Assembly: GCA_033765345.1 (NCBI GenBank)
Contig: JANRIC010000012.1
Coordinates: 1 to 23,114 of the forward strand
Source of the DNA: JANRIC01 sp033765345
Lineage (GTDB): Bacteria; Bacteroidota; Bacteroidia; Cytophagales; Microscillaceae
Reading direction: 5' to 3'
Length of the DNA stretch: 23,114 nt
The position numbers were made by a program, and so were the translations under genes. The notes below the pieces were generated by a model. It was not told the DNA's origin. It made no database searches and saw only the letters and a program-made list of their open reading frames with translations. Position 1 is the first letter of the stretch; every line of letters begins with the position of its first letter. Positions 1-7,187 of this stretch are shown here, in pieces.

Positions 1-202
1 TTCACAAGCAAACCATATTTTTGCCTCCATGATCGCACAAGTTAAATTAGAAGCACTCAAAATTGCTACCAAGAAAAATCACTATGCCCTTAAAAAACAA
101 ATCTTGATTGAATCGCTCAAATCCGCTTGGAAATATTTGCAGGAACTCAAAAATTGGGCACTAGAAAAAAATATTACTTTTCCAAATTTTGAGCCTGCGT
201 AA
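1..202 (+). CDS. Probable transposase, C-terminal fragment (5' end outside window)
   Basis: An open frame runs from base 2 to a TAA at 200-202 and gives 66 residues with no start inside the window. The stretch reads SQANHIFASMIAQVKLEALK, followed by a basic NHYALKK segment and an amphipathic, coiled-coil-like tail. This arrangement resembles, from memory, the last part of DDE (IS4-like) transposases, where a helical 'VKLExLKixTKxNHFALK' block follows the catalytic glutamate. The catalytic triad is not in view, so the family call rests on the tail alone. No clear terminal inverted repeat or target-site duplication could be assigned after the stop. It could be the end of an intact insertion sequence reaching in from the left, or an unrelated helical protein. 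Confidence 0.5.
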   Translation, partial: SQANHIFASMIAQVKLEALKIATKKNHYALKKQILIESLKSAWKYLQELKNWALEKNITFPNFEPA

Positions 203-205
203 TGT

Positions 206-237
206 CAGATTTTAATATATTTTTAAAAACTCATCTG
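206..237. other. Imperfect hairpin between transposase-like gene and DHFR-like gene
   Basis: CAGAT (206-210) pairs with ATCTG (233-237). The AT-rich interior can extend the stem (TTTTA with TAAAA, leaving ACTC bulged). It fills nearly the whole 36-bp gap and ends one base before the next start codon. It could end upstream transcription or be an insertion-sequence end. There is no T-tract after it, so the role is open. Confidence 0.3.
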
Positions 238-238
238 T

Positions 239-772
239 ATGTCACAAAACCGAAAAGTAGTCTTATATATAGCGATGAGCCTAGACGGCTATATTGCCAA
301 AACCAATGACGACATTAGCTTTCTTGACAAAATACAAAAAGCAGGCGAAGACTACGGATATGGCGAGTTCATCTCTACCATAGATACCGTAATAATAGGT
401 CGTAAAACTTATGACAAGGTCTTATCTATGGGTTATGGATTCCCACACAACGATAAAGATACTTATATCATCACCCGAACTCCGAGAGAACAGATCGGTA
501 CTGTCAAATTTTATACAGGAAATTTAACAGAATTGGTTACTAGATTGAAAAATCAGGAGGGAAAAAACATTTTTTGTGATGGTGGTGCCGAAATTGCCCA
601 CGAACTGATGAAAGAAAACTTAGTAGAAGAATTTTACATTTCTATTATTCCTGTCTTTCTGGGAGAGGGCATCAGGCTTTTTAAAGATGGTAGACCGGAG
701 CAAAACCTAAAGCTTGTCAGTACTCAGCTATTTGATACTGGCTTGGTACAATTGCATTATCAGGTAGAATAA
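239..772 (+). CDS. Dihydrofolate reductase-like protein (RibD C-terminal domain family)
   Basis: A 177-residue single-domain protein of the RibD_C/DHFR-like fold, similar to Bacillus YyaP/YwjB-type proteins. Family landmarks are the N-terminal strand and loop VLYIAMSLDGYIA (8-20), the GRKTYD nucleotide-binding segment (54-59), and the block from CDGGAEIAHELM (113-124) through FYISIIPVFLGEGIRLF (132-148). Such proteins bind NADPH and are presumed cytosolic reductases of pterin- or pyrimidine-like substrates. Most have no proven substrate, and this is not the housekeeping FolA. The ATG at 239 is chosen because it directly precedes the conserved first strand and the gap to the previous gene is short. 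It stands alone, between a mobile-element remnant and a regulator. Confidence 0.88.
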   Translation: MSQNRKVVLYIAMSLDGYIAKTNDDISFLDKIQKAGEDYGYGEFISTIDTVIIGRKTYDKVLSMGYGFPHNDKDTYIITRTPREQIGTVKFYTGNLTELVTRLKNQEGKNIFCDGGAEIAHELMKENLVEEFYISIIPVFLGEGIRLFKDGRPEQNLKLVSTQLFDTGLVQLHYQVE

Positions 773-822
773 TTGACTGGTTTATAAAAAATTCTATAGA
801 ATATGGAGCAAACTGAAGAGGA

Positions 823-853
823 GTTGCAAAATCAGGGTAAATCCTTATCTTTG
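823..853 (+). promoter_or_regulatory. Bacteroidota-type promoter for the LytTR gene
   Basis: TATCTTTG at 846-853 fits the Bacteroidota -7 consensus TAnnTTTG. GTTG at 823-826 lies 19 bp upstream, the usual spacing for the -33 TTTG element. Transcription would begin near 858-861, about 20 nt before the GTG at 882, which supports that start. Confidence 0.55.
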
Positions 854-881
854 GTATTTCAAATAAATTTTATAGGTTTTC

Positions 882-1697
882 GTGAAAGAAACAAAGCGCA
901 AATCATTTTATTATCCTGAAATCCCTGTTTTTCTGATAGGTATCCCCTTCATTAGCGCATTCAATTATTTCCTCACTTATTCCAACATTCGCCCAAATTT
1001 ATTTCTGCTCATTACTTTTACCGTCGATACAGTTCAGGGTTATTTGGCTTGGCTGGCCGTCAGACTACTTATTATTTATTTGGATAAACGAATTCCTTAT
1101 TCCCCAAAACCATTTCGAAGAATAGGAATACAGATTCTGACTACAACCTTACTGGGTCTTTTTATCATTGCCTCCAGCACCGAACTCGTCAGTTGGGTTG
1201 CCAAATCAAAACCAGCTCCTTTGAGTTTTTATACAGTGGATTTACTCATCATCAGTATTTGGTTTTGGGTGATCAACGGGTTTTATATCGGGATTTATTT
1301 TTATCGTCAGTGGGAAAACCTGGAGCAAGAGAAACAAAAAACACAAATTGAAAAACCTGGTATTCTTGTTAAAAAAGGCAATCAAAGTCTTTTGGTAAAG
1401 TTTGAAGATATTTTTTTATTCACCATCAACACCGATTATGTACAATTGACGGATCGCGAAGGTAGAAAATTTCTTCTGGATCAATCCCTAGATAAAATCG
1501 AGAAGCAATTACCCCCAACGGATTTTTTAAGAGTGAATCGAAAGTATATCCTCCATCGCCAAATAATCAAGGGTTTTCAAAGAATTGAAAATGGAAAACT
1601 TTTAGTAAGTATTATTTTCCCTACGGATTCACCTGCCGAATTGACGGTAAGCCGAACCAAAGCCCCTACATTTAAGCAGTGGTTTTTACCGCAATAG
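882..1697 (+). CDS. LytTR-family DNA-binding regulator with N-terminal membrane domain
   Basis: A 271-residue protein with four hydrophobic segments (about 13-32, 40-66, 82-104, 118-141), a short charged linker, and a C-terminal LytTR DNA-binding domain (about 163-267). The LytTR core is recognisable in FLRVNRKYILHRQIIKGF (215-232) and in LTVSRTKAPTFKQWF (254-268). There is no response-receiver domain. This membrane-tethered LytTR architecture is common in Bacteroidota, where the trigger is usually unknown. The start is GTG at 882, supported by the promoter just upstream; no ATG lies near in frame. A pair of direct repeats spaced as LytTR proteins require overlaps the stop codon, ahead of the next gene, so a local target is likely. 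That regulation is inferred. Confidence 0.9.
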   Translation: MKETKRKSFYYPEIPVFLIGIPFISAFNYFLTYSNIRPNLFLLITFTVDTVQGYLAWLAVRLLIIYLDKRIPYSPKPFRRIGIQILTTTLLGLFIIASSTELVSWVAKSKPAPLSFYTVDLLIISIWFWVINGFYIGIYFYRQWENLEQEKQKTQIEKPGILVKKGNQSLLVKFEDIFLFTINTDYVQLTDREGRKFLLDQSLDKIEKQLPPTDFLRVNRKYILHRQIIKGFQRIENGKLLVSIIFPTDSPAELTVSRTKAPTFKQWFLPQ

Positions 1698-1728
1698 CTA
1701 CATTTCAAGGATAAAATTGCTACATTTC
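1697..1728 (+). promoter_or_regulatory. Candidate LytTR operator: two direct repeats with 12-bp spacer
   Basis: GCTACATTTC occurs at 1697-1706 and again, identical, at 1719-1728. The repeats are 22 bp apart start to start, two helical turns. Known LytTR proteins (AgrA, AlgR, ComE) bind two direct repeats of about 9-10 bp separated by about 12 bp, upstream of the promoter. The pair is centred about 75 bp before the presumed transcription start of the exported-protein gene. Confidence 0.6.
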
Positions 1729-1774
1729 GCCATTTTTCACCTGTTTTTGCCCGTTTTTGAGCAGCACCCCTTCG

Positions 1775-1782
1775 TACTTTTG
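1775..1782 (+). promoter_or_regulatory. -7 box for the exported protein / serine hydrolase unit
   Basis: TACTTTTG matches TAnnTTTG and lies 15 bp before the ATG at 1798. Two TTTG elements upstream (1746-1749 and 1756-1759) are 25 and 15 bp away, neither at ideal spacing. That would fit a promoter needing an activator such as the neighbouring LytTR protein. Confidence 0.5.
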
Positions 1783-1797
1783 AAAAAAAACAAATCC

Positions 1798-2397
1798 ATG
1801 AAAAAACTAATTTTTATACCCTTCATCGGGTTGATACTTTTTATGCAGATGGCTTCGGCACAAACAGATCAGCCTAAAGATTATCGGAATTTCCCGATTA
1901 TTGTCACGCTACAGTTTCACTCACTCACAACTCCTTTTCGGAATCTGAAATCAAACTTCAGAAATATTGGGATTGGCATTGGTACTGAAGTGAGTTACTT
2001 TGACTCACCAAATTGGGTGCAGCAGTTTAATATTCTTTGGTATCATAATAAAGCCGTTGGGAATGGGCTGATGTTGTATACCCAAGCGGCTTGGCGACCA
2101 GAGCTTTTTGCTTTTACGTATGGCGAAATCAAAGCAGGCTTGGGTTGTCTAATCTCAAACCGACCAAGCAAGTCATTTATAAAAAATAATGGACATTGGA
2201 TTTCGGTAGGCAGAAAAGGTAAAGCGATGCTGACTCTTCCTGTGGGTATTTCTTTAGGCTATCAGGATTATTCTGAGCAAACCTATCTTTCACCTTTTAT
2301 CTCCTATCAGGTTATGCTTCTAAAGGGTTATAACCAAACCATTCCGATAGTCCCTGAGTCTCTCTTACAAATAGGTACGCGTATTCACTCCAAATAA
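1798..2397 (+). CDS. Exported protein of unknown function
   Basis: A 199-residue protein starting with a clear signal peptide, MKKLIFIPFIGLILFMQMAS, with probable cleavage after ASA and before QTDQ. The mature part has alternating polar and hydrophobic stretches with many Tyr, Phe and Gly and no cytosolic enzyme motif, which suits a small outer-membrane barrel or periplasmic protein. I do not recognise the family. The frame is open upstream to an ATG at 1717, but that start would lie inside the operator and place 27 odd residues before the signal peptide. The ATG at 1798 sits correctly behind the -7 box. The serine hydrolase begins 12 bp after its stop, so the two are probably co-transcribed and may be controlled by the adjacent LytTR protein. 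Confidence 0.8.
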   Translation: MKKLIFIPFIGLILFMQMASAQTDQPKDYRNFPIIVTLQFHSLTTPFRNLKSNFRNIGIGIGTEVSYFDSPNWVQQFNILWYHNKAVGNGLMLYTQAAWRPELFAFTYGEIKAGLGCLISNRPSKSFIKNNGHWISVGRKGKAMLTLPVGISLGYQDYSEQTYLSPFISYQVMLLKGYNQTIPIVPESLLQIGTRIHSK

Positions 2398-2409
2398 ACT
2401 ATACAACTC

Positions 2410-3597
2410 ATGAAAACTTTACTCTTTAATTTTCCATTGTTTTTCTTGCATTTTTATCTGATTTTTTCAACAAATCAGGTTTATTGTCAGGAATTTAATG
2501 TAAAAAACTGCACCGAAGCCCTTGAAATAAACCCACAACACCACAAAGCCAACTCAATCAAAGAAGCCATGGCGGAGCTCATACAACAAGCTGTACCTGG
2601 AACGGTAGCAGCCATATATGACCGATACGGCTGGTGGGTTTATGCAGATGGATTGGCTAAAATAGAAGATCAAACCCCTATGCAGATTTGCCATCTGCAA
2701 TACTTACAAAGTATCTCCAAAACTTATATGGCCGTAGTGATTATGAAGCTCTGGGAAGAGGGTAAAATTGACCTTGACAAACCAATCACTCAATTTCTAC
2801 CCGAAAGAATAAGCAACAAAATTACCAATGCCCAAAATATAACGGTAAAGATGCTTCTCAATCACACCTCAGGTATTGCTGAATATAATTATGCCCCAGC
2901 TTATGTAACCAAGCTTTTGCAAGAGCCCCTTTACCTCTTCAAAGCAGAAGAATATTTGGAATATATTGAAGGCAAAAAACAGGATTTCGAGCCTGGAAGT
3001 AAATATTCTTATAGAAATGTAAATTATGTTCTTTTGGCATTGATGGCAGACCATATCACCGGGGATCATCAAAAATATATGGAAGAGGTGATTTTTAAGC
3101 CCTTAGGACTCAAACAAACTTATTATGGAATCAAACAAGGAAATACCTACGAAAACAGGCTGGTAAATAGCTATTGGGATAGGCACAGTAATTATATTTT
3201 GGAAAATATCTCTGTCTTACAAAATACCAATGTAGCTTCTATGATTGGAGATGATGGGATCATCACCACGCCGCAAGAAGCGATACTTTTTCTAAAAGGG
3301 CTTGTAGAAGGAAAGTTGGTAGCTCCCAAAACCTTGGAAATGATGCAAGAGTGGGTCTTAAACAAAAAAGGAGAACCAACTTATGGCTTAGGACTGGCAA
3401 GCACCAAGTTCCTCGGTGAAACAGCCTACGGACATAGTGGTGGTGGTCTAGGGTCTGGATGCCAATTGTATTATTTTCCTAGCAAAGGTATCTATATGTT
3501 TTTAGCCATTAATCTGGGTACTGTCACAAATAGCCCGATTCACGAAAAAACAACTAAAACGATAGAGAAGGTCTATCAAGGAATATTGGGTGAGTAG
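2410..3597 (+). CDS. Secreted serine hydrolase, beta-lactamase / D-Ala-D-Ala carboxypeptidase family
   Basis: A 395-residue member of the class C beta-lactamase/penicillin-binding protein-like serine hydrolase family. A hydrophobic signal peptide covers about residues 1-26. The catalytic SxxK is S101-I-S-K104, in the context LQSISKTYMAVVIMKLWEEG. The second motif Y-x-N is Y201-R-N203 (context SKYSYRNVNYVLLALMADHI). HSGGG (342-346) takes the place of KTG. MLLNHTSGI (148-156) is a further hallmark. Relatives include peptidases and esterases of the periplasm, and few are true beta-lactamases. Substrate cannot be inferred. It follows the exported protein by 12 bp and likely shares its promoter. 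Gene complete, all three motifs present. Confidence 0.9.
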   Translation: MKTLLFNFPLFFLHFYLIFSTNQVYCQEFNVKNCTEALEINPQHHKANSIKEAMAELIQQAVPGTVAAIYDRYGWWVYADGLAKIEDQTPMQICHLQYLQSISKTYMAVVIMKLWEEGKIDLDKPITQFLPERISNKITNAQNITVKMLLNHTSGIAEYNYAPAYVTKLLQEPLYLFKAEEYLEYIEGKKQDFEPGSKYSYRNVNYVLLALMADHITGDHQKYMEEVIFKPLGLKQTYYGIKQGNTYENRLVNSYWDRHSNYILENISVLQNTNVASMIGDDGIITTPQEAILFLKGLVEGKLVAPKTLEMMQEWVLNKKGEPTYGLGLASTKFLGETAYGHSGGGLGSGCQLYYFPSKGIYMFLAINLGTVTNSPIHEKTTKTIEKVYQGILGE

Positions 3598-3649
3598 CAT
3601 CTTTTTGATAATGTTAAAGGGCTAATCATAAAATGGTAGTATTAAAGAT

Positions 3650-3725
3650 GTAATGCTCAAATAACAAGTCGCCGTGGGCTGTGTCTCCACAGCCTACTGT
3701 TTTGAACGAACAGCATTACTTGTTA
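3650..3725. repeat. Compact palindromic element with alternative pairings
   Basis: The centre is a 10-bp stem GTGGGCTGTG (3674-3683), TCTC loop, CACAGCCTAC (3688-3697), with one G/T wobble. A second small hairpin follows, CTGTT (3697-3701) with AACAG (3709-3713). Outer arms also match: GTAATGCT (3650-3657) with AGCATTAC (3712-3719), and TAACAAG (3662-3668) with CTTGTTA (3719-3725). The two outer pairings are not nested and exclude each other in part. It looks like a REP- or MITE-like unit, or the folded end of the upstream transcript. Confidence 0.5.
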
Positions 3726-3985
3726 CACACTACCCATAAAATTTGACCTATTCTGGTTGATAACTTCATCCAGTGTATATGTACATTTTTAAATTATTGT
3801 ATTTAATAAACTGAAAATCAATAATTTATCTATTTGAAATAACTCTTTTTGTTATTTGACAAGCAAATTGGGATCAATGTATATATGCTCTGGAATCAAA
3901 GTTTATATCCCTTGCCCGAATAATTTTGATTGAGGTTAAAATTACCCTTATTCTCCATAAAATCTGATTTTTACACAGAATTTTA

Positions 3986-3993
3986 TACTTTTG
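3986..3993 (+). promoter_or_regulatory. -7 box for the aldo-keto reductase gene
   Basis: TACTTTTG matches the Bacteroidota -7 consensus, 58 bp before the ATG at 4052. No good TTTG is seen at -33. Confidence 0.4.
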
Positions 3994-4051
3994 TACTCGG
4001 TTCATCCCAAAGAGTATTTATTCAAATTTTATTCATCAAGACCCTCGAACA

Positions 4052-5041
4052 ATGATATACTTAGCCAATCCTACTCGTTATGAACAAATGGAATACCGCC
4101 GATGTGGAACGAGCGGACTAAAGCTCCCTGCTGTGTCGCTTGGCCTATGGCACAACTTCGGCGGCGTGGATGTATTTGAAAACTATCGCGCCATTTTACG
4201 CACCGCATTTGACAAAGGCATTACGCATTTTGACCTGGCTAATAACTATGGTCCACCTCCAGGATCTGCGGAAGAAAATTTTGGCATCCTCCTCAAAAAA
4301 GATTTTTTACCTTACCGAGATGAGTTGATTATCTCCTCCAAAGCAGGTTATCTGATGTGGCCCGGCCCTTACGGCGAATGGGGTTCTCGTAAATACCTCA
4401 TCGCTAGTTGTGACCAAAGCCTTCGAAGAATGGGATTGGACTATGTCGATATTTTTTATTCACACCGACCAGACCCCAATACTCCACTGGAAGAGACTAT
4501 GGGCGCGCTGGATAGCCTGGTGCGCCAGGGAAAGGCCTTGTATGTGGGTATTTCTAATTATTCAGCCGAAGATTCTGCCAAAGCCATTGCTATTTTGAAT
4601 CGTTTGGGTACGCCCTGTCTGATTCACCAGCCCAAATATTCTATGCTGGAGCGATGGGTAGAGGGCGGTCTGTTGGATGTACTTGGAAAAGAAGGCCTAG
4701 GTTGTATCCCGTTTTCGCCCCTAGCACAAGGTCTCCTGACCAACAAATACCTCAAGGGCATCCCTACTGATTCTAGGGCTGCACTGGCACACGGGTTTTT
4801 AAAAGAAGAACAGGTCACCACAGAAATAATCCAAAAAGTAGAGAAGTTGAATGCAATCGCCCAAGATCGTGGTCAAACTCTTGCCCAAATGGCCTTGGCT
4901 TGGCTACTCAAAGACCCTCGAGTTACCTCGGTACTCATTGGTGCTAGCCGCGTCACACAGCTTCTGGATTCTCTGGAATGCCTCAAAAACAAAAATTTCA
5001 GCGGGGAGGAATTGGCAAAAATCGAGGATATTTTGAAATAA
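4052..5041 (+). CDS. gpr: Aldo-keto reductase, L-glyceraldehyde 3-phosphate reductase type (Gpr/YghZ, AKR14)
   Basis: A 329-residue NADPH-dependent aldo-keto reductase. Long stretches agree with E. coli YghZ/Gpr as I remember it: the N-terminus YLANPTRYEQMEYRRCG, SLGLWHNFGG, THFDLANNYGPPPGSAEENFG, MWPGPYGEWGSRKYL, and the nucleotide-binding end VTSVLIGASR. The catalytic tetrad is D61, Y66, K97 and H138. The E. coli enzyme reduces L-glyceraldehyde 3-phosphate and other aldehydes, including methylglyoxal, so a role in toxic-aldehyde removal is likely. It is slightly shorter than the E. coli protein (346) at the C-terminus. The start at 4052 is fixed by homology of the first residues. Monocistronic, with a hairpin after it. 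Confidence 0.93.
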   Translation: MIYLANPTRYEQMEYRRCGTSGLKLPAVSLGLWHNFGGVDVFENYRAILRTAFDKGITHFDLANNYGPPPGSAEENFGILLKKDFLPYRDELIISSKAGYLMWPGPYGEWGSRKYLIASCDQSLRRMGLDYVDIFYSHRPDPNTPLEETMGALDSLVRQGKALYVGISNYSAEDSAKAIAILNRLGTPCLIHQPKYSMLERWVEGGLLDVLGKEGLGCIPFSPLAQGLLTNKYLKGIPTDSRAALAHGFLKEEQVTTEIIQKVEKLNAIAQDRGQTLAQMALAWLLKDPRVTSVLIGASRVTQLLDSLECLKNKNFSGEELAKIEDILK

Positions 5042-5056
5042 TAAGGTTTTAGGCAT

Positions 5057-5095
5057 AGGGTGTTGGAATGGGGTAAACTGTACCCACCAACCCCT
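5057..5095. terminator. Imperfect hairpin between convergent genes
   Basis: AGGG (5057-5060) pairs with CCCT (5092-5095); GTTGG (5062-5066) with CCAAC (5087-5091); GGGTA (5071-5075) with TACCC (5081-5085) around the loop AACTG. There is one bulged T and a small internal loop. It lies between the ends of the reductase (+) and the toxin (-), where a two-way terminator is expected. Neither side has a T-tract. Confidence 0.4.
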
Positions 5096-5190
5096 TGCTG
5101 AAATCTGCGATGAAAATATATAACTAAGAATTGATTTTATTTGACTCCGTTCATCACTTACCTTATACCATTTTTAACAAAATCCAAGAT

Positions 5191-5532
5191 CTATTCTAAA
5201 TCAAACAGAGATTTCAACTTAGTTTTTAGATGGCTATGATAAGCATCAGGTAATACTCCTAGCTCTCGGCGAATTAAATCAATTGGTATAGTAACTAAAC
5301 GATGTAAGCGAATAGCCGAACTCCTCATTAATCCTGTACCAGCAAAATCAGGGTCACTGTTCAGAATATATAAATCACTATCCTCGTTGGCTCTTTGTAT
5401 CTGGCTTGTAATAAATGCTATTACTACATGATTATAGCTACTGATTTGTTCACTCAGACACACTGCTGGACGAACTTTTGTGCTTCTCAGATCATCAAAA
5501 GGAAAAGGTACTAATATAATTTTGTACCTCAT
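5191..5532 (-). CDS. PemK/MazF-like toxin
   Basis: A 113-residue protein with the PemK/MazF opening IILVPFPFDDLRSTKVRPAV (5-24), where the R-P-A segment belongs to the family's RNA-binding loop region. It continues with VVIAFITSQIQ and GLMRSSAIRLHRLVTI, as in short PemK-like proteins. Family members are sequence-specific endoribonucleases that cut mRNA and are held inactive by an antitoxin encoded just upstream. The ATG overlaps the antitoxin stop by four bases (ATGA), the usual translational coupling in type II pairs. It faces the aldo-keto reductase and is unlinked to the DUF58 gene on its other side. Activity is inferred from family. Confidence 0.85.
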   Translation of the reverse strand: MRYKIILVPFPFDDLRSTKVRPAVCLSEQISSYNHVVIAFITSQIQRANEDSDLYILNSDPDFAGTGLMRSSAIRLHRLVTIPIDLIRRELGVLPDAYHSHLKTKLKSLFDLE

Positions 5533-5762
5533 GATGCTTGAAAAGGTTTACCATCCTCCAAACTATAAATTTCCTCTTCTTTCTCTTTCAGGAAATCAAA
5601 AGCTGGGTTTTTTGAAATAGACTCAACCCATGATTTGTCTGAAAACTCATCCTCAGGATATAAAATAATCACCTTCACTTCTGATTCTTGGAATGGTAAG
5701 GGATGATCAATATGTAATATTCCCTTGCTATCTATTGTGCCTTTAGTTTCAATTGCTTGCAT
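5529..5762 (-). CDS. Antitoxin partner of the PemK-like toxin
   Basis: A 77-residue acidic protein directly upstream of and overlapping the toxin. The first half is strand-rich (AIETKGTIDSKGILHIDHPL, 3-22, then SEVKVIILYPED), consistent with a small dimerising and possibly DNA-binding AbrB/SpoVT-like or related domain. The second half, NPAFDFLKEKEEEIYSLEDG (52-71), is a tail I recall from antitoxins that accompany PemK-like toxins; such tails bind the toxin. Gene order antitoxin-toxin and the 4-bp overlap fit a type II system, which would normally repress its own promoter in the AT-rich 90 bp upstream (5763-5852), though no clear operator palindrome was found. The family assignment is less certain than for the toxin. 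Confidence 0.75.
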   Translation of the reverse strand: MQAIETKGTIDSKGILHIDHPLPFQESEVKVIILYPEDEFSDKSWVESISKNPAFDFLKEKEEEIYSLEDGKPFQAS

Positions 5763-5852
5763 TGTGGAAGTTTTTTTATTAAATATACTAATTTTTAAAC
5801 AATTTCAGTTGTAAACCCAAAAAATTCATTTATCCTTTATCTTTACTACACG

Positions 5853-7187
5853 CTATATCATCCCTCTGGATTTCAGCTCCAGATATTTATTAATGGCATT
5901 GATAGAAAGGTTTTCGGGTTTGGTAAAAATGGACTGAATACCGTATTTATCCAGTTCATAGAGGATTTGATAGCGTTCGTAAGCGAATTTTTTGGCGATG
6001 GTTCTGAGGTAAATTTCCTCAAGAGTTTTGGCTGTTTCTTCGGCATAATGAATCAGCTCGGTATTCTCAAAAATCACAAGCACGAGTAAGTGCTGCTTGT
6101 TGATTTTACGCAAAATGGGCAAAACACGCTCCAGGGCATATTTGCTCTCGAAGTTGGTATATAAAAAAATCAGGCTTCGGCTCGTTATTACTTTACGCAG
6201 GCGTTGGTAAAGCATTTCGTAATTGGCTTCCAGGGTAGTTTCTTTTTCTTTGTAAAGGGTATCGAGGATTGCCTGGAGTTGGTTTTTATGGCGGTCTGCT
6301 TTGACGATACTGTCTATTTTTTCGGCAAAGGTAATTAATCCGGCTTTATCTTGCTTTCGTAGAGAGGTATTGGCAATAATGAGGCATGAATTGATGGAAT
6401 AATCCATGAGGCTAAGTCCGTGAAAAGGCATTTTCATAGAACGGCTTTTGTCCAAAATGCAATAAACCTGTTGGGCGCGTTCATCGGTATAGCTATTGAT
6501 CATCAAGCGGTTCATACGTCCGGTGGCTTTCCAATTGATACTTTGAAAATCATCTCCTAGTGCATATTCCTTGATTTGTTCAAATTCGGAGCTATGTCCG
6601 ATGCGTCGGATTTTTTTAAGTCCTAGGCTTTGCGATCTTTGTGAGACCGAAGCCAATTCAAACTTCTTCATATCCAAGATAGAGGGATATACCGCTACCT
6701 CTGCATCTGCTTTGATTTGAACCCTTCGCTCAATCAGACCCAAGCTAGAGCGAAGGTATAGATTAATTTTACCAAAATTATAAACTCCCCGACTGAGCGG
6801 ACGAAAGGGATAGCTGAATTCTTTTTCTTCTTGGGCTTTTAATGGAAAAGAAACCAGGAAATCTCTTTTTTGCATTTGAAAAGGCAATTCATCAATGACT
6901 GACACCCATACAGGTATTCCTGAAAGATTTTGTAATTTCAGTTGTACGGTCTGCTCATTTCCCAATGATAATATGGCAGGAGTAATTCTTTGAGCGTCAA
7001 ATTTTACTTGTTTGCCAAAGATTAATACAGTATCTGCAATCAACAAAACCCCAAACAAAACCAGCAAGGTCTGGGCAAGCGGCATGAGTACAGCCCAGAA
7101 AAAGCCAAAAATAAAAAGAATGATGATGCCCGACCAGACACCAAAAAACCTGATCGGCAAGTATACATTACGATACAGTCGGTTCAT
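5853..7187 (-). CDS. DUF58 domain protein (VWA-like), last gene of the MoxR operon
   Basis: A 444-residue protein with two N-terminal membrane segments (about 12-31 and 33-57), an extracytoplasmic-looking beta region (about 65-165), then the DUF58 signature FEQIKEYALGDDFQSINWK (202-220). A von Willebrand factor A-like domain follows; its metal site D-x-S-x-S is D246-K-S-R-S250 (context YCILDKSRSM). DUF58 proteins are encoded next to MoxR ATPases almost everywhere and are presumed to be the MoxR partner at the membrane. The start overlaps the moxR stop by 4 bp, indicating coupling. No biochemical function is established for this Bacteroidota branch. Confidence 0.9.
   Translation of the reverse strand: MNRLYRNVYLPIRFFGVWSGIIILFIFGFFWAVLMPLAQTLLVLFGVLLIADTVLIFGKQVKFDAQRITPAILSLGNEQTVQLKLQNLSGIPVWVSVIDELPFQMQKRDFLVSFPLKAQEEKEFSYPFRPLSRGVYNFGKINLYLRSSLGLIERRVQIKADAEVAVYPSILDMKKFELASVSQRSQSLGLKKIRRIGHSSEFEQIKEYALGDDFQSINWKATGRMNRLMINSYTDERAQQVYCILDKSRSMKMPFHGLSLMDYSINSCLIIANTSLRKQDKAGLITFAEKIDSIVKADRHKNQLQAILDTLYKEKETTLEANYEMLYQRLRKVITSRSLIFLYTNFESKYALERVLPILRKINKQHLLVLVIFENTELIHYAEETAKTLEEIYLRTIAKKFAYERYQILYELDKYGIQSIFTKPENLSINAINKYLELKSRGMI

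Larger units (their letters stand above)
3598..4051. other. 454-bp intergenic region
   Basis: No convincing gene on either strand. It contains a structured repeat (3650-3725), a weak AT-rich hairpin (AAATAAC at about 3837 with GTTATTT at about 3851), and a -7 box at 3986-3993 for the reductase. The AT-rich middle (about 3740-3960) shows nothing else I can name. Confidence 0.6.

Noticed and set aside
803..919. Short ATG frame (about 38 codons) overlapping the start of the LytTR gene
   Set aside because: It contains the promoter of the LytTR gene, ends inside that gene in another frame, and encodes nothing recognisable.
1717..1797. Longer N-terminus for the exported protein
   Set aside because: It would cover the operator and -7 box and add 27 residues before a clean signal peptide.
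2410..3597. True class C beta-lactamase conferring resistance
   Set aside because: The motifs are shared with many peptidases and esterases; HSGGG replaces KTG, and nothing specific to AmpC was seen.
3837..3857. AAATAAC/GTTATTT hairpin as a terminator
   Set aside because: Seven AT pairs with a T-rich loop, weak and common by chance in AT-rich DNA.
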